A stretch of DNA of 64,000 bases from Neobacillus cucumis (GCF_023715505.1 NZ_JAMBOH010000021.1:1-64000); one strand, 5' to 3'; shown: positions 51,845 through 61,259, numbered from the stretch's first letter. Numbers and translations: made by a program. The notes: generated from the letters alone by a model not told the origin.

Positions 51845-53880
51845 GTTAATTTTTCGACCGTAACTCTGCCTGAAAAAAAAGTGGCACCCCCGCCCATGTC
51901 TGCGATACGGTCTGGAGTAAGAGTGTTGACCAGTTGTTTTGTTCCTTTATCTGCTCCCCAAAGGCCTTGGGTCACTGCTACACCTGGAAGGACGCTGTTA
52001 CCAACACTCGCTTTAAGGATACATTCTCCTTGTTCGTTCCAAACTCGGACCTTCTCTCCATGTGTTACTCCCAATTTTTCAGCATCGTAACGATTTAAAA
52101 CCACTTGAGGCTCTTTTTCGAGCCTAACATGCGTTGACTGGTTCGCAAATGTTGAATTTAAAAAGCTATGGTTCGGCCCCGCTATAAAGTGAAAAGGGTG
52201 ATCAGAGTCATTTTTTAAAGGTTCATAGGTTGGTAATGGAGTATATCCGTCCTGTTTCATCTTTTCGGAAAATAGCTCAATCTTTCCGCTCGCCGTTGGG
52301 AGCCTGTCAGGAAATTTCACTTTTGCCTTAAGATAATGATGTTCCCTTAAGGATTCGTAAGTTATTTCTTTCATATAAGAATTCATGGGATTCGCTAGTG
52401 ATTGCCCAATCAATTCTGCTTCTGTCTCATCAAAAGCCGATTCAGTAAAACCCATTCCTTTAGCTAGCAGTCGGAACACCTCCAGGTTTGACTTTGCGTC
52501 CTCGAATGGTTCGATTACAGGCTGTTGAAGCTGAATATAATGATGCCAATACGATGTATAAAAATCGATGTTTTCAAAAGAAGATGTGGCTGGTAGAACA
52601 ATGTCTGCGTAGTTTGCCGTTTCTGTTAAAAATAAATCATGGACAACAGTAAATAAGTCTTCACGTTTCAATCCTCTTCGAACCTTATTGCCAGCTGGCG
52701 CAACAACGGCTGGATTACTCCCATATACATAGAGCGATTTTAATGGAGGATCTAACGTGAGCAGGGCTTCTCCCAGCAAGTTCATATTAATGACCCGCGT
52801 TTTTTTATTTTTCAACAAATCTGGCCGCTGTAAATTAACAGTATGGTGGGCCAGGTAAGCGGAATTTCCTTTGATAGCCCCTCCTCCTTTTACTAACCAC
52901 TGTCCTGTTAGAGCAGGGAGGCAGGAAATCGTTCTTACAAACATACCGCCATTGTCGTGGTGCTGCGGGCCATTTCCAATTCGAATAAAGGCCGGGGAAG
53001 TTTTCCCGTACATCCTTGCCAGTTGAACAATATCCTCTGCCGGTATGCCGGTAATACTTGATACAGCAGCAGGGTCATACTGCATAACATGTTCACGCAG
53101 TTGCTCATGACCGACTGTATATTGCTTCAGAAATGCAGAATCCACCATGTTCTCGGAGAATAAAATATGCATCAATCCTAAAGCCAGAGCGGTATCAGTC
53201 CCAGGTAAAATAGGAATAAACCAGTCTGCTAATCTAGCAGTTTGATTTTTATGGACATCAATAACAATGATTTTAGCGCCATTTTGTTTCCGGGCTTGTT
53301 GGGCAAGAGCAACTTGGTGCATGTTGGTACTTACAGCATTAATCCCCCAAAAAATAAACAGCTTGGTGTGGATTGTATCCTCAGGATCTGTTCCGAGACT
53401 TGCGCCCATTGTATATTTATAACCAACTGCACCTGCAGAGTTACAGATGCTCCTGTCGAGTTGAGAGGATCCCAAACGATTGAAGAAGCGGCGGTCCATC
53501 CCTTCAGCACTAAGGTTTCCCATATTTCCATAAAAGCTGTAGGGCAGAATACTTTCGGCACCCTCGTTTTGCAGCAGTTCCTTCCAGCGGGTGGTAATCG
53601 TTTCAATGGCTTCCTCCCAGCTTATTCGGACAAATTTCCCTTCACCTTTCGCACCGTTGCGTTTCATTGGATATTTTAGCCGTTTTTCATCATAGATTCG
53701 TTCCGCCATATTACGAACCTTGTTGCAAATAAACCCCTTTGTGACTGGATGATTAGGGTCACCCTCTACCTTGATAATTTTTCCGTTCTTTTTATGAAGG
53801 AGCAACCCGCATTGATCCGGGCAATCTAGCGAACAAACCGAAGGGAAAATACCATTTGGGCGATCAACAAAAGCGGTCAT
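51835..53880 (-). CDS. Molybdopterin oxidoreductase (DMSO-reductase/formate-dehydrogenase superfamily)
   Basis: The ATG at 53880 follows AAAGGAGACC. The 681 residues begin with a 4Fe-4S motif (CSLDCPDQCGLLL, then a fourth Cys in GFICNKV near residue 52). Molybdopterin-domain blocks follow, such as ISWEEAIETI, SICNSAGAVGYKYTMG, LFIFWGINAVSTN, and a C-terminal dinucleotide-binding domain (FIAGPNHSFLNSTF, VRVWNEQGEC). It resembles stand-alone cytoplasmic oxidoreductases such as B. subtilis YyaE. There is no Tat signal. The substrate and electron partner are unknown. It is bracketed by two identical 15-bp repeats. Confidence 0.9.
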   Translation of the reverse strand: MTAFVDRPNGIFPSVCSLDCPDQCGLLLHKKNGKIIKVEGDPNHPVTKGFICNKVRNMAERIYDEKRLKYPMKRNGAKGEGKFVRISWEEAIETITTRWKELLQNEGAESILPYSFYGNMGNLSAEGMDRRFFNRLGSSQLDRSICNSAGAVGYKYTMGASLGTDPEDTIHTKLFIFWGINAVSTNMHQVALAQQARKQNGAKIIVIDVHKNQTARLADWFIPILPGTDTALALGLMHILFSENMVDSAFLKQYTVGHEQLREHVMQYDPAAVSSITGIPAEDIVQLARMYGKTSPAFIRIGNGPQHHDNGGMFVRTISCLPALTGQWLVKGGGAIKGNSAYLAHHTVNLQRPDLLKNKKTRVINMNLLGEALLTLDPPLKSLYVYGSNPAVVAPAGNKVRRGLKREDLFTVVHDLFLTETANYADIVLPATSSFENIDFYTSYWHHYIQLQQPVIEPFEDAKSNLEVFRLLAKGMGFTESAFDETEAELIGQSLANPMNSYMKEITYESLREHHYLKAKVKFPDRLPTASGKIELFSEKMKQDGYTPLPTYEPLKNDSDHPFHFIAGPNHSFLNSTFANQSTHVRLEKEPQVVLNRYDAEKLGVTHGEKVRVWNEQGECILKASVGNSVLPGVAVTQGLWGADKGTKQLVNTLTPDRIADMGGGATFFSGRVTVEKLTGA

Positions 53881-53898
53881 AAATGGTCTCCTTTCCAT

Positions 53899-53913
53899 TG
53901 GTGTCAGGCACCA
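53899..53913. repeat. 15-bp palindromic repeat (right of the oxidoreductase gene)
   Basis: Identical to the copy at 51830-51844 (TGGTGTCAGGCACCA), 19 bases upstream of the start codon. It sits just ahead of the ribosome site, so it could form a hairpin in the 5' leader. Confidence 0.85.
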
Positions 53914-54048
53914 TTTGTTATGTATAATGAATGTTTTCTATTCTGATTAATTCGACATAAACTCGCCAAGACCTGTACAATTCAGGACCGTATAACTAAA
54001 TAAAGGAAATGATTAAAGAACTCGGTTTACCTATTAACTGGATATCCA

Positions 54049-54480
54049 TTACTCCTCTTTCAAATGCTCAACGAGACGGCTAAGTAAATCGCTTAAGACC
54101 ACTATTTCTTGATCACTATAAATATGATAGGTCTGGGCATTAAAATCATTTCGTAACGATTTCAATTGCTCATAAACACGGATTCCTTCCTCTGTTATCT
54201 TCACTCGAGTTCGTCTTTTATCCTCAGGGTCTTGAAATAGAGTAACTAAATTGGAGTGCTGCAGGCGATTAATCATCCCGGTCATATTTTGTTTCGTTAC
54301 AAGCATTTCTTCTTTTAGTTCACCAATGAAAATTTCTCCTCTACTAATGATGGTTCTAAGAATCACCCATTGCTGTATGCTATTCAGGCCTACCTCCGAA
54401 ACCATTTTTGCTCCATATCTGCTTAAGAGATTGGAGCTCCTAAAGATATCTAATGTAATGTTTGTTTTAACTTCTTCCAT
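54049..54480 (-). CDS. MarR-family transcriptional regulator, copy 2
   Basis: The ATG at 54480 lies behind ACCTCC-complement GGAGGTTTGT. The 143 residues are nearly identical to copy 1 (47184-47615), with a few substitutions such as [11 protein letters not shown] and LQHSNL. The DNA-binding core and wing ([12 protein letters not shown]) are intact. The divergent operator region is deleted, so autoregulation and control of the adjacent MFS gene are likely lost. Homology to copy 1 also extends about 50 bases beyond the stop. Confidence 0.9.
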   Translation of the reverse strand: MEEVKTNITLDIFRSSNLLSRYGAKMVSEVGLNSIQQWVILRTIISRGEIFIGELKEEMLVTKQNMTGMINRLQHSNLVTLFQDPEDKRRTRVKITEEGIRVYEQLKSLRNDFNAQTYHIYSDQEIVVLSDLLSRLVEHLKEE

Positions 54481-54506
54481 ACAAACCTCCGAGTCCATAG
54501 ATTATT

Positions 54507-55969
54507 CAGTCGCCATTGATGTCACAGTTGTCAGTACCGCCATGCCGCGGATTGTCAGTGACCTCAGCGGGTTAAAATTAATCAGTTGGGTCTTTGCTAT
54601 TTATACGCTTACCACTTCTGTAACAACGCCCATTTACGGGAAATTAGCTGATTTATTCGGCAGGAAAAAAATTTTTATCACTGGGGTTATTTTGTTTGTG
54701 GCCGGCTCGATGCTATCAGGTGCTGCCCATACAATGACTCAATTAATTTGGTTCCGTGCTTTTCAAGGAATTGGTGCCGGTGCGGTCATGCCGTTAACCT
54801 TTACGATTATTGGTGACCTCTACCCTGGAGAACAGCGTGCCAAAATGCAGGGAGTATTTAGTGCGGTCTGGGGAATTGCCGGTCTTCTTGGCCCATTGGT
54901 GGGCGGATTTTTTGTGGACCAAATCAGCTGGCGGTGGATTTTCTATATCAATTTGCCGGTCGGTTTAGTATCGCTTGTGTTAATCACTGTCTTCTTCCAT
55001 GAAACAGTAGAATTGAAGAAGGACCGTAAAATTGATTATCTTGGAGCAATTACTTTTACCATTGGAATTTCTACTCTATTATACGCACTTCTAAATGCTG
55101 GTCCGGGACAGAAATATGCATGGAATTCAACAGCGATTTATACACTGTTTGCTGTTTCGGTGCTCTTTATTGTACTCTTTGGCTATATTGAAACCAAGGT
55201 GAAGGAACCGATGCTTCCTCCATCATTATTTAAGATTCCAGTGATCCTCGTTTCCAATCTGATCGGCTTCCTAGCAAGTTCTGTCCTCATTGGGGTGAAT
55301 GTTTATTTGCCAATGTGGATTCAAACGATTCTTGGACACAGTGCGACGAGCTCAGGACTAACGCTCATGCCAATGTCGATTGCCTGGCCTTTAGGTGCCA
55401 CTTTTGCCGGGCGTTATATGTATAAAATTGGTTCTAAATTAACGGCGATTCTTGGTGCAGTGTTGATTGCCCTCGGTGGAACATGGCTGCTGGCTGTGGA
55501 ACTTGATTCACCGTATTGGTATTTTGTAGGGATTATGATTGTCATTGGTCTTGGGATGGGTTACGCGACAACCCCAACAACCGTTCTCGTTCAATCAGCG
55601 GTTGGCTGGCAAATGCGTGGAGCGGCAACGGCTTCCAACACCTTTACTAGGTCCATTGGCCAAACAGTTGGAGTTGCTGTCTTTGGAACGATTTTTAACA
55701 ATTCGCTAATTTCTTATGGAAAAGAACACTCAGCCGGAGGATCGGGTGATGGAGGTAATATTAATATTAATATTAGTGATGTTTTAAGTTCAGGAGCCAT
55801 TAATAAGCTGCCTGCAAGTGTCCTTTCGATGATCCATGAGGGGCTCGCCCATGGGATGCACCTTGTGTTTATTCTCGTATTTTTTATCGGGGTCGCAAAC
55901 CTGGTCGCTACTTTCTTCCTTCCTTCACATAAGAAGGTAATGGAGCAGCAAAAGCAAGTTCAGCATTAA
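54507..55969 (+). pseudogene. MFS (DHA2-type) multidrug transporter, copy 2, 5'-truncated
   Basis: Coding similarity begins at [19 protein letters not shown] and runs without interruption to the end ([11 protein letters not shown]), keeping motif A ([13 protein letters not shown]), motif C ([11 protein letters not shown]) and about 13 helices. Missing are the ribosome site, the promoter, both operators and the first 26 or so residues (TM1 start). The junction is near 54506, where ATTATT from the MarR leader meets CAGTCGCC. The frame is open backwards into antisense marR as far as 54251, but that start is probably accidental. Expression from the internal ATG at 54542 would lack most of TM1. 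Confidence 0.85.
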
Positions 55970-56061
55970 ACGTAAAGCCTCCATAGGGCGGCTTCGTTTT
56001 TGGTTCTATAGACAAATACAGAAATGTGTCCATCAGACTTCACTCCTTTTGTAAAATAATA

Positions 56062-56123
56062 TGAACGTTAGAATGTAACCATTCTTAAACTAAACTTTCT
56101 GATATAATAGTAAACAAAATAAT
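56062..56123 (+). promoter_or_regulatory. Promoter-like segment shared with 49795-49855
   Basis: Both places contain TGTAACCATTCTT/TGCAACCATTCTT-AACTAAACTT followed by TATAAT (56103-56108 and 49833-49838) and a similar start region. Here it leads into a decayed AraC-type gene. It is either a duplicated promoter or the remnant of a larger duplication. Confidence 0.5.
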
Positions 56124-56147
56124 TCGGCTCATTAAATATAAATGAGG

Positions 56148-56397
56148 TATCGGAAGTCTTTGGATACAGCCGCAGCCATTGTACGCGATTTTCACTCAAG
56201 TCTTTGGGAGTTCCCCAAGACAGTACTATACCAATTTGAAAGTTAAAAAAGCGAAAGAATTGTTGTTGTTAACGAATAAAGGGGTCGATGAAATATCCTC
56301 TGAATTAGGTTTTTCCTCTGTATTTCATTTTAGTAGACAATTTAAACGCTGGACTTTCAAATCTCCTTCTGAATATAGATTGAATCCTACCAGATAA
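56148..56397 (+). pseudogene. AraC-family HTH domain remnant, frameshifted
   Basis: The 3' half is intact in one frame from about 56179: IFTQVFGSSPRQYYTNLKVK, AKELLLLTNKGVDEISSELGF and FHFSRQFKRW, the two helix-turn-helix motifs of AraC/XylS regulators. The 5' part (EVSEVFGYSRSH) continues in another frame; one base seems missing where SH should be followed by LYAIF. The ligand-binding N-terminus is absent. A terminator follows at 56404-56438. Confidence 0.8.
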
Positions 56398-56403
56398 AAA
56401 ATT

Positions 56404-56438
56404 AGAGGCACCTTAATGTTTTCATTAAGATGCCTCGT
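56404..56438 (+). terminator. Rho-independent terminator
   Basis: The stem GAGGCACCTTAATG/CATTAAGATGCCTC with a TTTT loop follows the AraC-like remnant. It can also act between the converging transcripts. Confidence 0.8.
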
Positions 56439-56488
56439 TTAAATCATTATATTATTATGGAACTACTAAAATAACTTTCTCTCCCTAA

Positions 56489-57340
56489 TCAATCCGCACC
56501 TAAACCTTTAATATATTCATAGCTCTGCATAACCGCTTCATCTCCAGCAATCTCCAGAGTAGTATGACCATTGAATCCACTTGCAACGAGGGTTTCAAAA
56601 ACGCCTTTAATATCAATAACTCCTGTACCAAGTGCAATCGTACTCATTCCACATCCAAACTTTGTTCCTCTCACACTTTCCATATCAGCAGGGAGGTCTT
56701 TCCAATGAACATGTTTGATTTTACTAGCAAATTTTTGGGTGAAATCTACAGGGTCAGTTCCGCCTAACCAGGAGTTTTCTGTATCTAGATTAATTCCAAG
56801 GTGATCTGGGTTACCCAGTCCGTGGATCAGTTTTTCTAGACTGGGAATCGAATCCGTTAATTCTCCATGTGGTTCTAATAGGAGAGTCACGCCATAGTCC
56901 CTTGCTAATCGAAGGGGTTCATACAGCTTTTCGATAACGGTAAAAATCTTCTGGTCTTCTGTCAACTGATGGACAAACTCAGTTGAAGGCTCACCTTCCG
57001 TTGTAATGACATAATCCACACCAATTGCCGCAGCTGAACGGATGGCTTTAATAATCTGAGACGTACCATAACGCCACGGGGCAGTAGGATCAAGTAAATT
57101 GGCGTGAGCGCAAAAAGTGGTGATGGTAAGTTCTTCCTTTTCAAACATACGTTTTAAATCATATGGGTTGCCATCTAAGCTTGCTGTCGCAGCAAAACCA
57201 AACTCGACTCCAAGCTGTCCCCCATCACGATTATCTATAACATCCGCATAACGGAAACCCATTTCCCTAATACGCTTCAATTGATGCTCTAAAACAGAAA
57301 AAGGATCTACTAAAGCAAAGCAACCAACTGTTATCGCCAT
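56489..57340 (-). CDS. Sugar phosphate isomerase/epimerase-like TIM-barrel protein (AP endonuclease 2 family)
   Basis: This 283-residue protein has the xylose-isomerase-like TIM-barrel pattern. Metal and catalytic acids are expected in VIDNRDGG, FCAHANLLDP, ITTEGEPSTEF, LLLEPHGELTD (Glu), GINLDTENSWLGG (Asp), KHVHWKDLP (His) and TLEIAGDEAV (Glu). These match the IolE/IolH-like group acting on inositol or other sugar derivatives; the substrate is unknown. It has no clear partner gene. Confidence 0.82.
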   Translation of the reverse strand: MAITVGCFALVDPFSVLEHQLKRIREMGFRYADVIDNRDGGQLGVEFGFAATASLDGNPYDLKRMFEKEELTITTFCAHANLLDPTAPWRYGTSQIIKAIRSAAAIGVDYVITTEGEPSTEFVHQLTEDQKIFTVIEKLYEPLRLARDYGVTLLLEPHGELTDSIPSLEKLIHGLGNPDHLGINLDTENSWLGGTDPVDFTQKFASKIKHVHWKDLPADMESVRGTKFGCGMSTIALGTGVIDIKGVFETLVASGFNGHTTLEIAGDEAVMQSYEYIKGLGAD

Positions 57341-57399
57341 TTAAAAGCCCCCTTTGTCTTAACCGAATACTATTTTAAAACATCTAGGAGGTTATTAGA

Positions 57400-57459
57400 A
57401 TGCCAAATTGGTTCATGTGTTTGACCATTTGTAGCTTAACGGCATTTTGTTTCTTTTAA
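57400..57459 (+). CDS. Possible 19-residue hydrophobic peptide
   Basis: A short frame encodes MPNWFMCLTICSLTAFCFF and has a very good ribosome site (AGGAGG, then TTATTAGA before the ATG). It lies between two minus-strand genes. There is no known family; it may be a spurious frame or a leader peptide relic. The call rests only on the ribosome site. Confidence 0.25.
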   Translation: MPNWFMCLTICSLTAFCFF

Positions 57460-57497
57460 ATTTCGTCATTGGTTTATCTATTAATTTTCCAGAAAAA

Positions 57498-57526
57498 TGA
57501 AAAGGCACCTATCGAAGGTACCTTTA
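57498..57526 (-). terminator. Hairpin terminator of the amidohydrolase operon
   Basis: The stem AAAGGCACCT/AGGTACCTTT with one mismatch and a five-base loop follows the stop at 57533 on the minus strand. Confidence 0.65.
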
Positions 57527-57532
57527 TTAGTT

Positions 57533-58708
57533 TTATTGATTTAGATAAGTCCAAGCGTATTGAGCGTACAGTTCAGCTCCTGTAGTTAATGCCTCTTCAT
57601 CAATATTGAATCTACCATGATGGTGTGCCCATTCTGTATCTTTTTCTGGATTACCGCTTCCTACCAAAGCAAAGCTGCCAGGAACTCTTTCAAGATACTC
57701 ACTGAAATCCTCACCGCCCATGGTTGGCTTTTCAAAATAGACAGCATCCTCGCCAAATGCCTCTTTTACCACGCTTTGAACCAGACTTGCACTGTATTCA
57801 TCATTAATAACAGCTTGGGTTCCTCTTGTATATTCCACCTTAGCCGTCGCACCATATATTGCTGCAACGTGATCAGCATAATGCTGGATTTGCTTTTCTA
57901 TATGGTCTCTTGTTTTTGGATCAAAACAGCGAACCGTTCCTTCAATGACTGCATTTTCGGCGATGACATTAAATCGAGTCCCGACCACCATTTTTCCAAC
58001 TGTGACCACAGCAGGCTTTTGAGTATCAACCGTTCTGGAAACCACTGTTTGTATATTCATAACGAAGGAAGAAGCCACAATCGCTGCATCAATAGTATCA
58101 TGCGGCATCGCTCCATGACCGCCTCTACCCTTGAAAGTTACTTTAAATAGGTCTGCCGATGCAAAAGAAGGGCCTGCTGGACAAGATACTTTGCCAGTTG
58201 GCATTTGTGACCAGATATGTATGCCAAAAACGTTGTCCACTCCCTCAACAGCTCCTTGCTTCACCAGTGCTTTGGCCCCTTCTGCTACTTCTTCAGCAGG
58301 CTGAAACAATAGACGGACCGTCCCAGGCAACTCCTGTTTTAGTTCCACTAATGCTTTGGTAGCGATGAGGAGCATGGCCGTATGAGCATCGTGGCCGCAA
58401 GCATGCATTTTTCCTTCTTCTTTTGAGGCATAAGGCAAATTTTTATTTAATTCTTCTACCGATAATGCATCCATGTCCCCTCTTAAAGCGACCGTTTTTC
58501 CTGGTATTCCACCTTCAATGGTAGCAATCACACCGGTCGGCACTGTTCTTCGATAAGGAATACCTAATTTCTCAAGATACCCACACACAAAAGCGGTTGT
58601 TTTTTCTTCCTCCCAGGAAAGCTCGGGCTCACTATGGAGCTTTCTGCGTAAGGCAGTCAATTCTTCACTATAGTTTTTTATCGCTTCTTTAATTTTTTCA
58701 TTCATCAT
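57533..58708 (-). CDS. M20-family amidohydrolase (hippurate hydrolase/N-acyl-amino-acid type)
   Basis: The ATG at 58708 has GGAGGCGGAAGAGC upstream. The 391 residues have LHSEPELSWEEEKTT near the N-terminus, the metal-binding MHACGHDAHTAMLL, the catalytic FQPAEEVAEGAKALV, GRGGHGAMPHDTIDA in the dimerisation domain, and MGGEDFSEYLE with the last metal ligand His in WAHHHGRF. It cleaves N-acyl or N-carbamoyl amino acids or related amides. It is coupled by an ATGA overlap to the other M20 gene. Confidence 0.92.
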   Translation of the reverse strand: MMNEKIKEAIKNYSEELTALRRKLHSEPELSWEEEKTTAFVCGYLEKLGIPYRRTVPTGVIATIEGGIPGKTVALRGDMDALSVEELNKNLPYASKEEGKMHACGHDAHTAMLLIATKALVELKQELPGTVRLLFQPAEEVAEGAKALVKQGAVEGVDNVFGIHIWSQMPTGKVSCPAGPSFASADLFKVTFKGRGGHGAMPHDTIDAAIVASSFVMNIQTVVSRTVDTQKPAVVTVGKMVVGTRFNVIAENAVIEGTVRCFDPKTRDHIEKQIQHYADHVAAIYGATAKVEYTRGTQAVINDEYSASLVQSVVKEAFGEDAVYFEKPTMGGEDFSEYLERVPGSFALVGSGNPEKDTEWAHHHGRFNIDEEALTTGAELYAQYAWTYLNQ

Positions 58709-59940
58709 TGCTCTTCCGCCTCCGTTAATTTCTTGGCTGTTTCGTAGAATATTTCTACTGCTTTGGCGATATCCCGAGAGTCTGACCATTCTTCAGGGCA
58801 ATGGCTTAATCCCTTTTTACTTGGAATAAATATCATGCCAACATCTGTATAATCCGAAAACACCATGGCATCGTGTCCGGCCCCACTGTTGATGGAACAG
58901 TACGGGATATGAAAACGAAGGCTTGATTGTTTCAAATGATCAATGATTTCCTGGTTCATTACCTTCGGTTTCATACATAACCGCTGCTCGGCTGAAATAT
59001 GAATTCCATCTTTACTATTGGAGTCTATCAACTTATTCATTTTCCGAATGACATTTTCGATATGCTCTTCCTTGCTGGAACGTAAATCTACCGTGAAGAC
59101 GACTTTATTTGGAATGACATTCGCACCGTTTGGATACACCTGTAATTGCCCCGTTGTCATCACCGTGCCCTCTCCTTCCTCAATGGCAAGGTTCGGAAAT
59201 TGAGCAATCATGGTTGCTGCTGCAACTAACGCATCCGAACGGCGATTCATTGGCGTGGTCCCAGCATGCCCCGCCTGTCCCTCTACCGTTATTTCAAATT
59301 GAGTCAAGCCGACTATAGCTTCGACTACACCAATTGGAATTTTCTTTTCCTCTAGAATTGGACCCTGTTCAATATGTAGTTCCAAGAATGCTTTCATGGT
59401 CTTAGGATCTCTCTTTTTAGGAAGCGATGGATCTAAACCGATTTTTTTCATCGCTTCTTCTGTAGAGATGCCATCTTTATCTTTTAACTGTTTGAAATCT
59501 TCATCACTAAGTAAGCCGGTGATTCCCCTTGAACCCATTAATCCTCCGCCAAACCTCGCACCCTCTTCTTCAATAAGCGCAATGACTTCCAATGGGTATT
59601 TAGGTGTAAGTTTGTTTTTAGCAAAAAGACCTGCAACTTCTAATCCGGCAACTACCCCTGCAGGACCGTCATACGAACCTCCATTTGGCACGGAATCAAA
59701 ATGGGAACCAAGGAGAACGCTCGGGGCCTCTTTAAGAGTCCCCTCCAGCTTGCCGAAAATGTTGCCGAAACCATCTTCACGAACCTGTAAGCCGTATTCC
59801 ATCATTTTATCTTTTATATAATCCCGTGCCTGCTTGTCTTCCTTGCTATAGGTACGCCTTGTTGTCCCATTTCCGGGTGTTGCCGTAAATTTACTTAACG
59901 TTTCAATATGCTCTTCAATTCTTTTTTGAAGTTCTCCCAT
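58705..59940 (-). CDS. M20 Zn-dependent hydrolase, allantoate amidohydrolase/N-carbamoyl-L-amino-acid hydrolase type
   Basis: The 411 residues show LLGSHFDSVPNGGSYDGPAGVVAGLEV (metal ligands His/Asp), IALIEEEGARFGGGLMGSRGITG (Glu pair), LELHIEQGPILEE, GQAGHAGTTPMNRRSDAL and the late NSGAGHDAMVF. This is the HyuC/AllC/AmaB pattern. The substrate would be an N-carbamoyl amino acid or ureide. It lies between the transporter gene (18 bases upstream) and the second amidohydrolase, so all three are likely one operon for use of such a compound. Confidence 0.92.
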   Translation of the reverse strand: MGELQKRIEEHIETLSKFTATPGNGTTRRTYSKEDKQARDYIKDKMMEYGLQVREDGFGNIFGKLEGTLKEAPSVLLGSHFDSVPNGGSYDGPAGVVAGLEVAGLFAKNKLTPKYPLEVIALIEEEGARFGGGLMGSRGITGLLSDEDFKQLKDKDGISTEEAMKKIGLDPSLPKKRDPKTMKAFLELHIEQGPILEEKKIPIGVVEAIVGLTQFEITVEGQAGHAGTTPMNRRSDALVAAATMIAQFPNLAIEEGEGTVMTTGQLQVYPNGANVIPNKVVFTVDLRSSKEEHIENVIRKMNKLIDSNSKDGIHISAEQRLCMKPKVMNQEIIDHLKQSSLRFHIPYCSINSGAGHDAMVFSDYTDVGMIFIPSKKGLSHCPEEWSDSRDIAKAVEIFYETAKKLTEAEEQ

Positions 59941-59958
59941 TCCTATCCCTCCGATTTT

Positions 59959-61164
59959 TTACAAGAATTTCACAAAGATACCTGCTAAAATTACCGAAAC
60001 AATCGTAACGGTGATAAATCCACCAACAAGCATTGGAGGCAGCATGTGGCTTGTTAGTACTTCTCTTTCTTTTTCATCATTGGTTAATGACTTGATGACT
60101 TCATTTGTAATGATGTAGTCAGCCGGGAATCCGTATAACGCCGTTAATGACACAGCAAATGCCATTTCTTTGCTTACTTTTAAGGCTTTACCGATAACAA
60201 ATGAGAAGATATACATCCCAAGCACACCAATAACAATGGTCCCAATAAGTGGATAAATAATTTCAAGCATCATGCTTGGTGTTGCTTGCTTTAAACCATC
60301 AAAGATGAAAAGCATAAGCGCCATGATGGCCAACCCGAATCCATTTGCTTTTTGTAAAACCTGCTTTTCTAAGAAACCGATACTTTTTGCGATGACCCCA
60401 AATAATAAACAAAGTACAAAAGGACTTATAGAAACAACTGGCGCTAATAGAGTTGAAACTTCATAGGCAAGAAATCCAACAAACGCTAGTCTTAAAAATT
60501 TAAAGAAATCTGTATTATACTTCTCTGGCATGTTTTTAAAAAGCTTTAATTCTACCCTTCCTGCCTCTGTGGTTGCTGCCACTTCATTTGCTGCTTTTTG
60601 TGATTGATTTATCACTAATTGACCGTTACGGTATTGGGAAAGAAGTCTTTTTCCCTCTTTTTTCAACATGATGGATGTAAGTGGATATCCTGCAAATCCT
60701 TGCATAACATAAATGACAATCGCGAAAACAGACAAGGATGCGAGGCCTGCTTCCTTTGCCCCCTCTGACATGATTAAGGCAGATACCACACCGCCAACTA
60801 AAGGAGGGATCGCGACAACGATCGTTTTAAAACCAAAAATAAAACTGCCAACTCCAAGTAAAAGGGCAATGATCCCAAGTATTCCTGATAGAGCGATGAC
60901 AACGGTCTTCCATTGGTTTTTTAACTCTTGAAGCGATAACAATGTTCCCATATTGGTAATTAAAAGGTACATAAACATGGTTGCTACAACTGGCGGAATA
61001 CCTGATATCGAAACGATGTCTTTAGGAAAAAAGGTCCAATACCCAACTAGAAACAACACCGCACAGATAAAAATGGAAGGTACCCATGCTTTTGTACGTA
61101 CTGCTACAAAATCCCCGATAAATAAAATAAGAATTACAATGACTAATGCTAGCATTTGCGACAT
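59959..61164 (-). CDS. Integral membrane transporter-like protein (about 10-11 TM)
   Basis: This 401-residue highly hydrophobic protein has the pattern of two related halves (residues 1-185 and 215-401) joined by a hydrophilic loop. In the second half, FPADYIITNEVI and HMLPPMLVGGFITV are conserved-looking. I recall no characterised family; it resembles secondary carriers of the GltS/DUF819 class. As the first gene before two amidohydrolases it probably imports their substrate. The leader has a palindrome and a good promoter. Confidence 0.7.
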   Translation of the reverse strand: MSQMLALVIVILILFIGDFVAVRTKAWVPSIFICAVLFLVGYWTFFPKDIVSISGIPPVVATMFMYLLITNMGTLLSLQELKNQWKTVVIALSGILGIIALLLGVGSFIFGFKTIVVAIPPLVGGVVSALIMSEGAKEAGLASLSVFAIVIYVMQGFAGYPLTSIMLKKEGKRLLSQYRNGQLVINQSQKAANEVAATTEAGRVELKLFKNMPEKYNTDFFKFLRLAFVGFLAYEVSTLLAPVVSISPFVLCLLFGVIAKSIGFLEKQVLQKANGFGLAIMALMLFIFDGLKQATPSMMLEIIYPLIGTIVIGVLGMYIFSFVIGKALKVSKEMAFAVSLTALYGFPADYIITNEVIKSLTNDEKEREVLTSHMLPPMLVGGFITVTIVSVILAGIFVKFL

Positions 61165-61198
61165 AACTACACCTTACCTCTCTATGATGATAATTATT

Positions 61199-61259
61199 TT
61201 TCGTAGTACGAAATAGATTTATTTATTAGAATAATAATATAATTTTATTTTTCAGTCAA
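61199..61259 (-). promoter_or_regulatory. Promoter and palindromic operators of the amidohydrolase operon
   Basis: On the minus strand, TTGACT (61259-61254), 17 bases and TATTAT (61236-61231) form a good promoter. The palindrome TTTCGTAGTACGAAA (61199-61213) lies downstream in the leader, and TTATTAGAATAA overlaps the -10. A mirrored copy of the AT-rich element occurs at 61345-61370. These are likely repressor sites; the regulator is not in the window. Confidence 0.65.
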
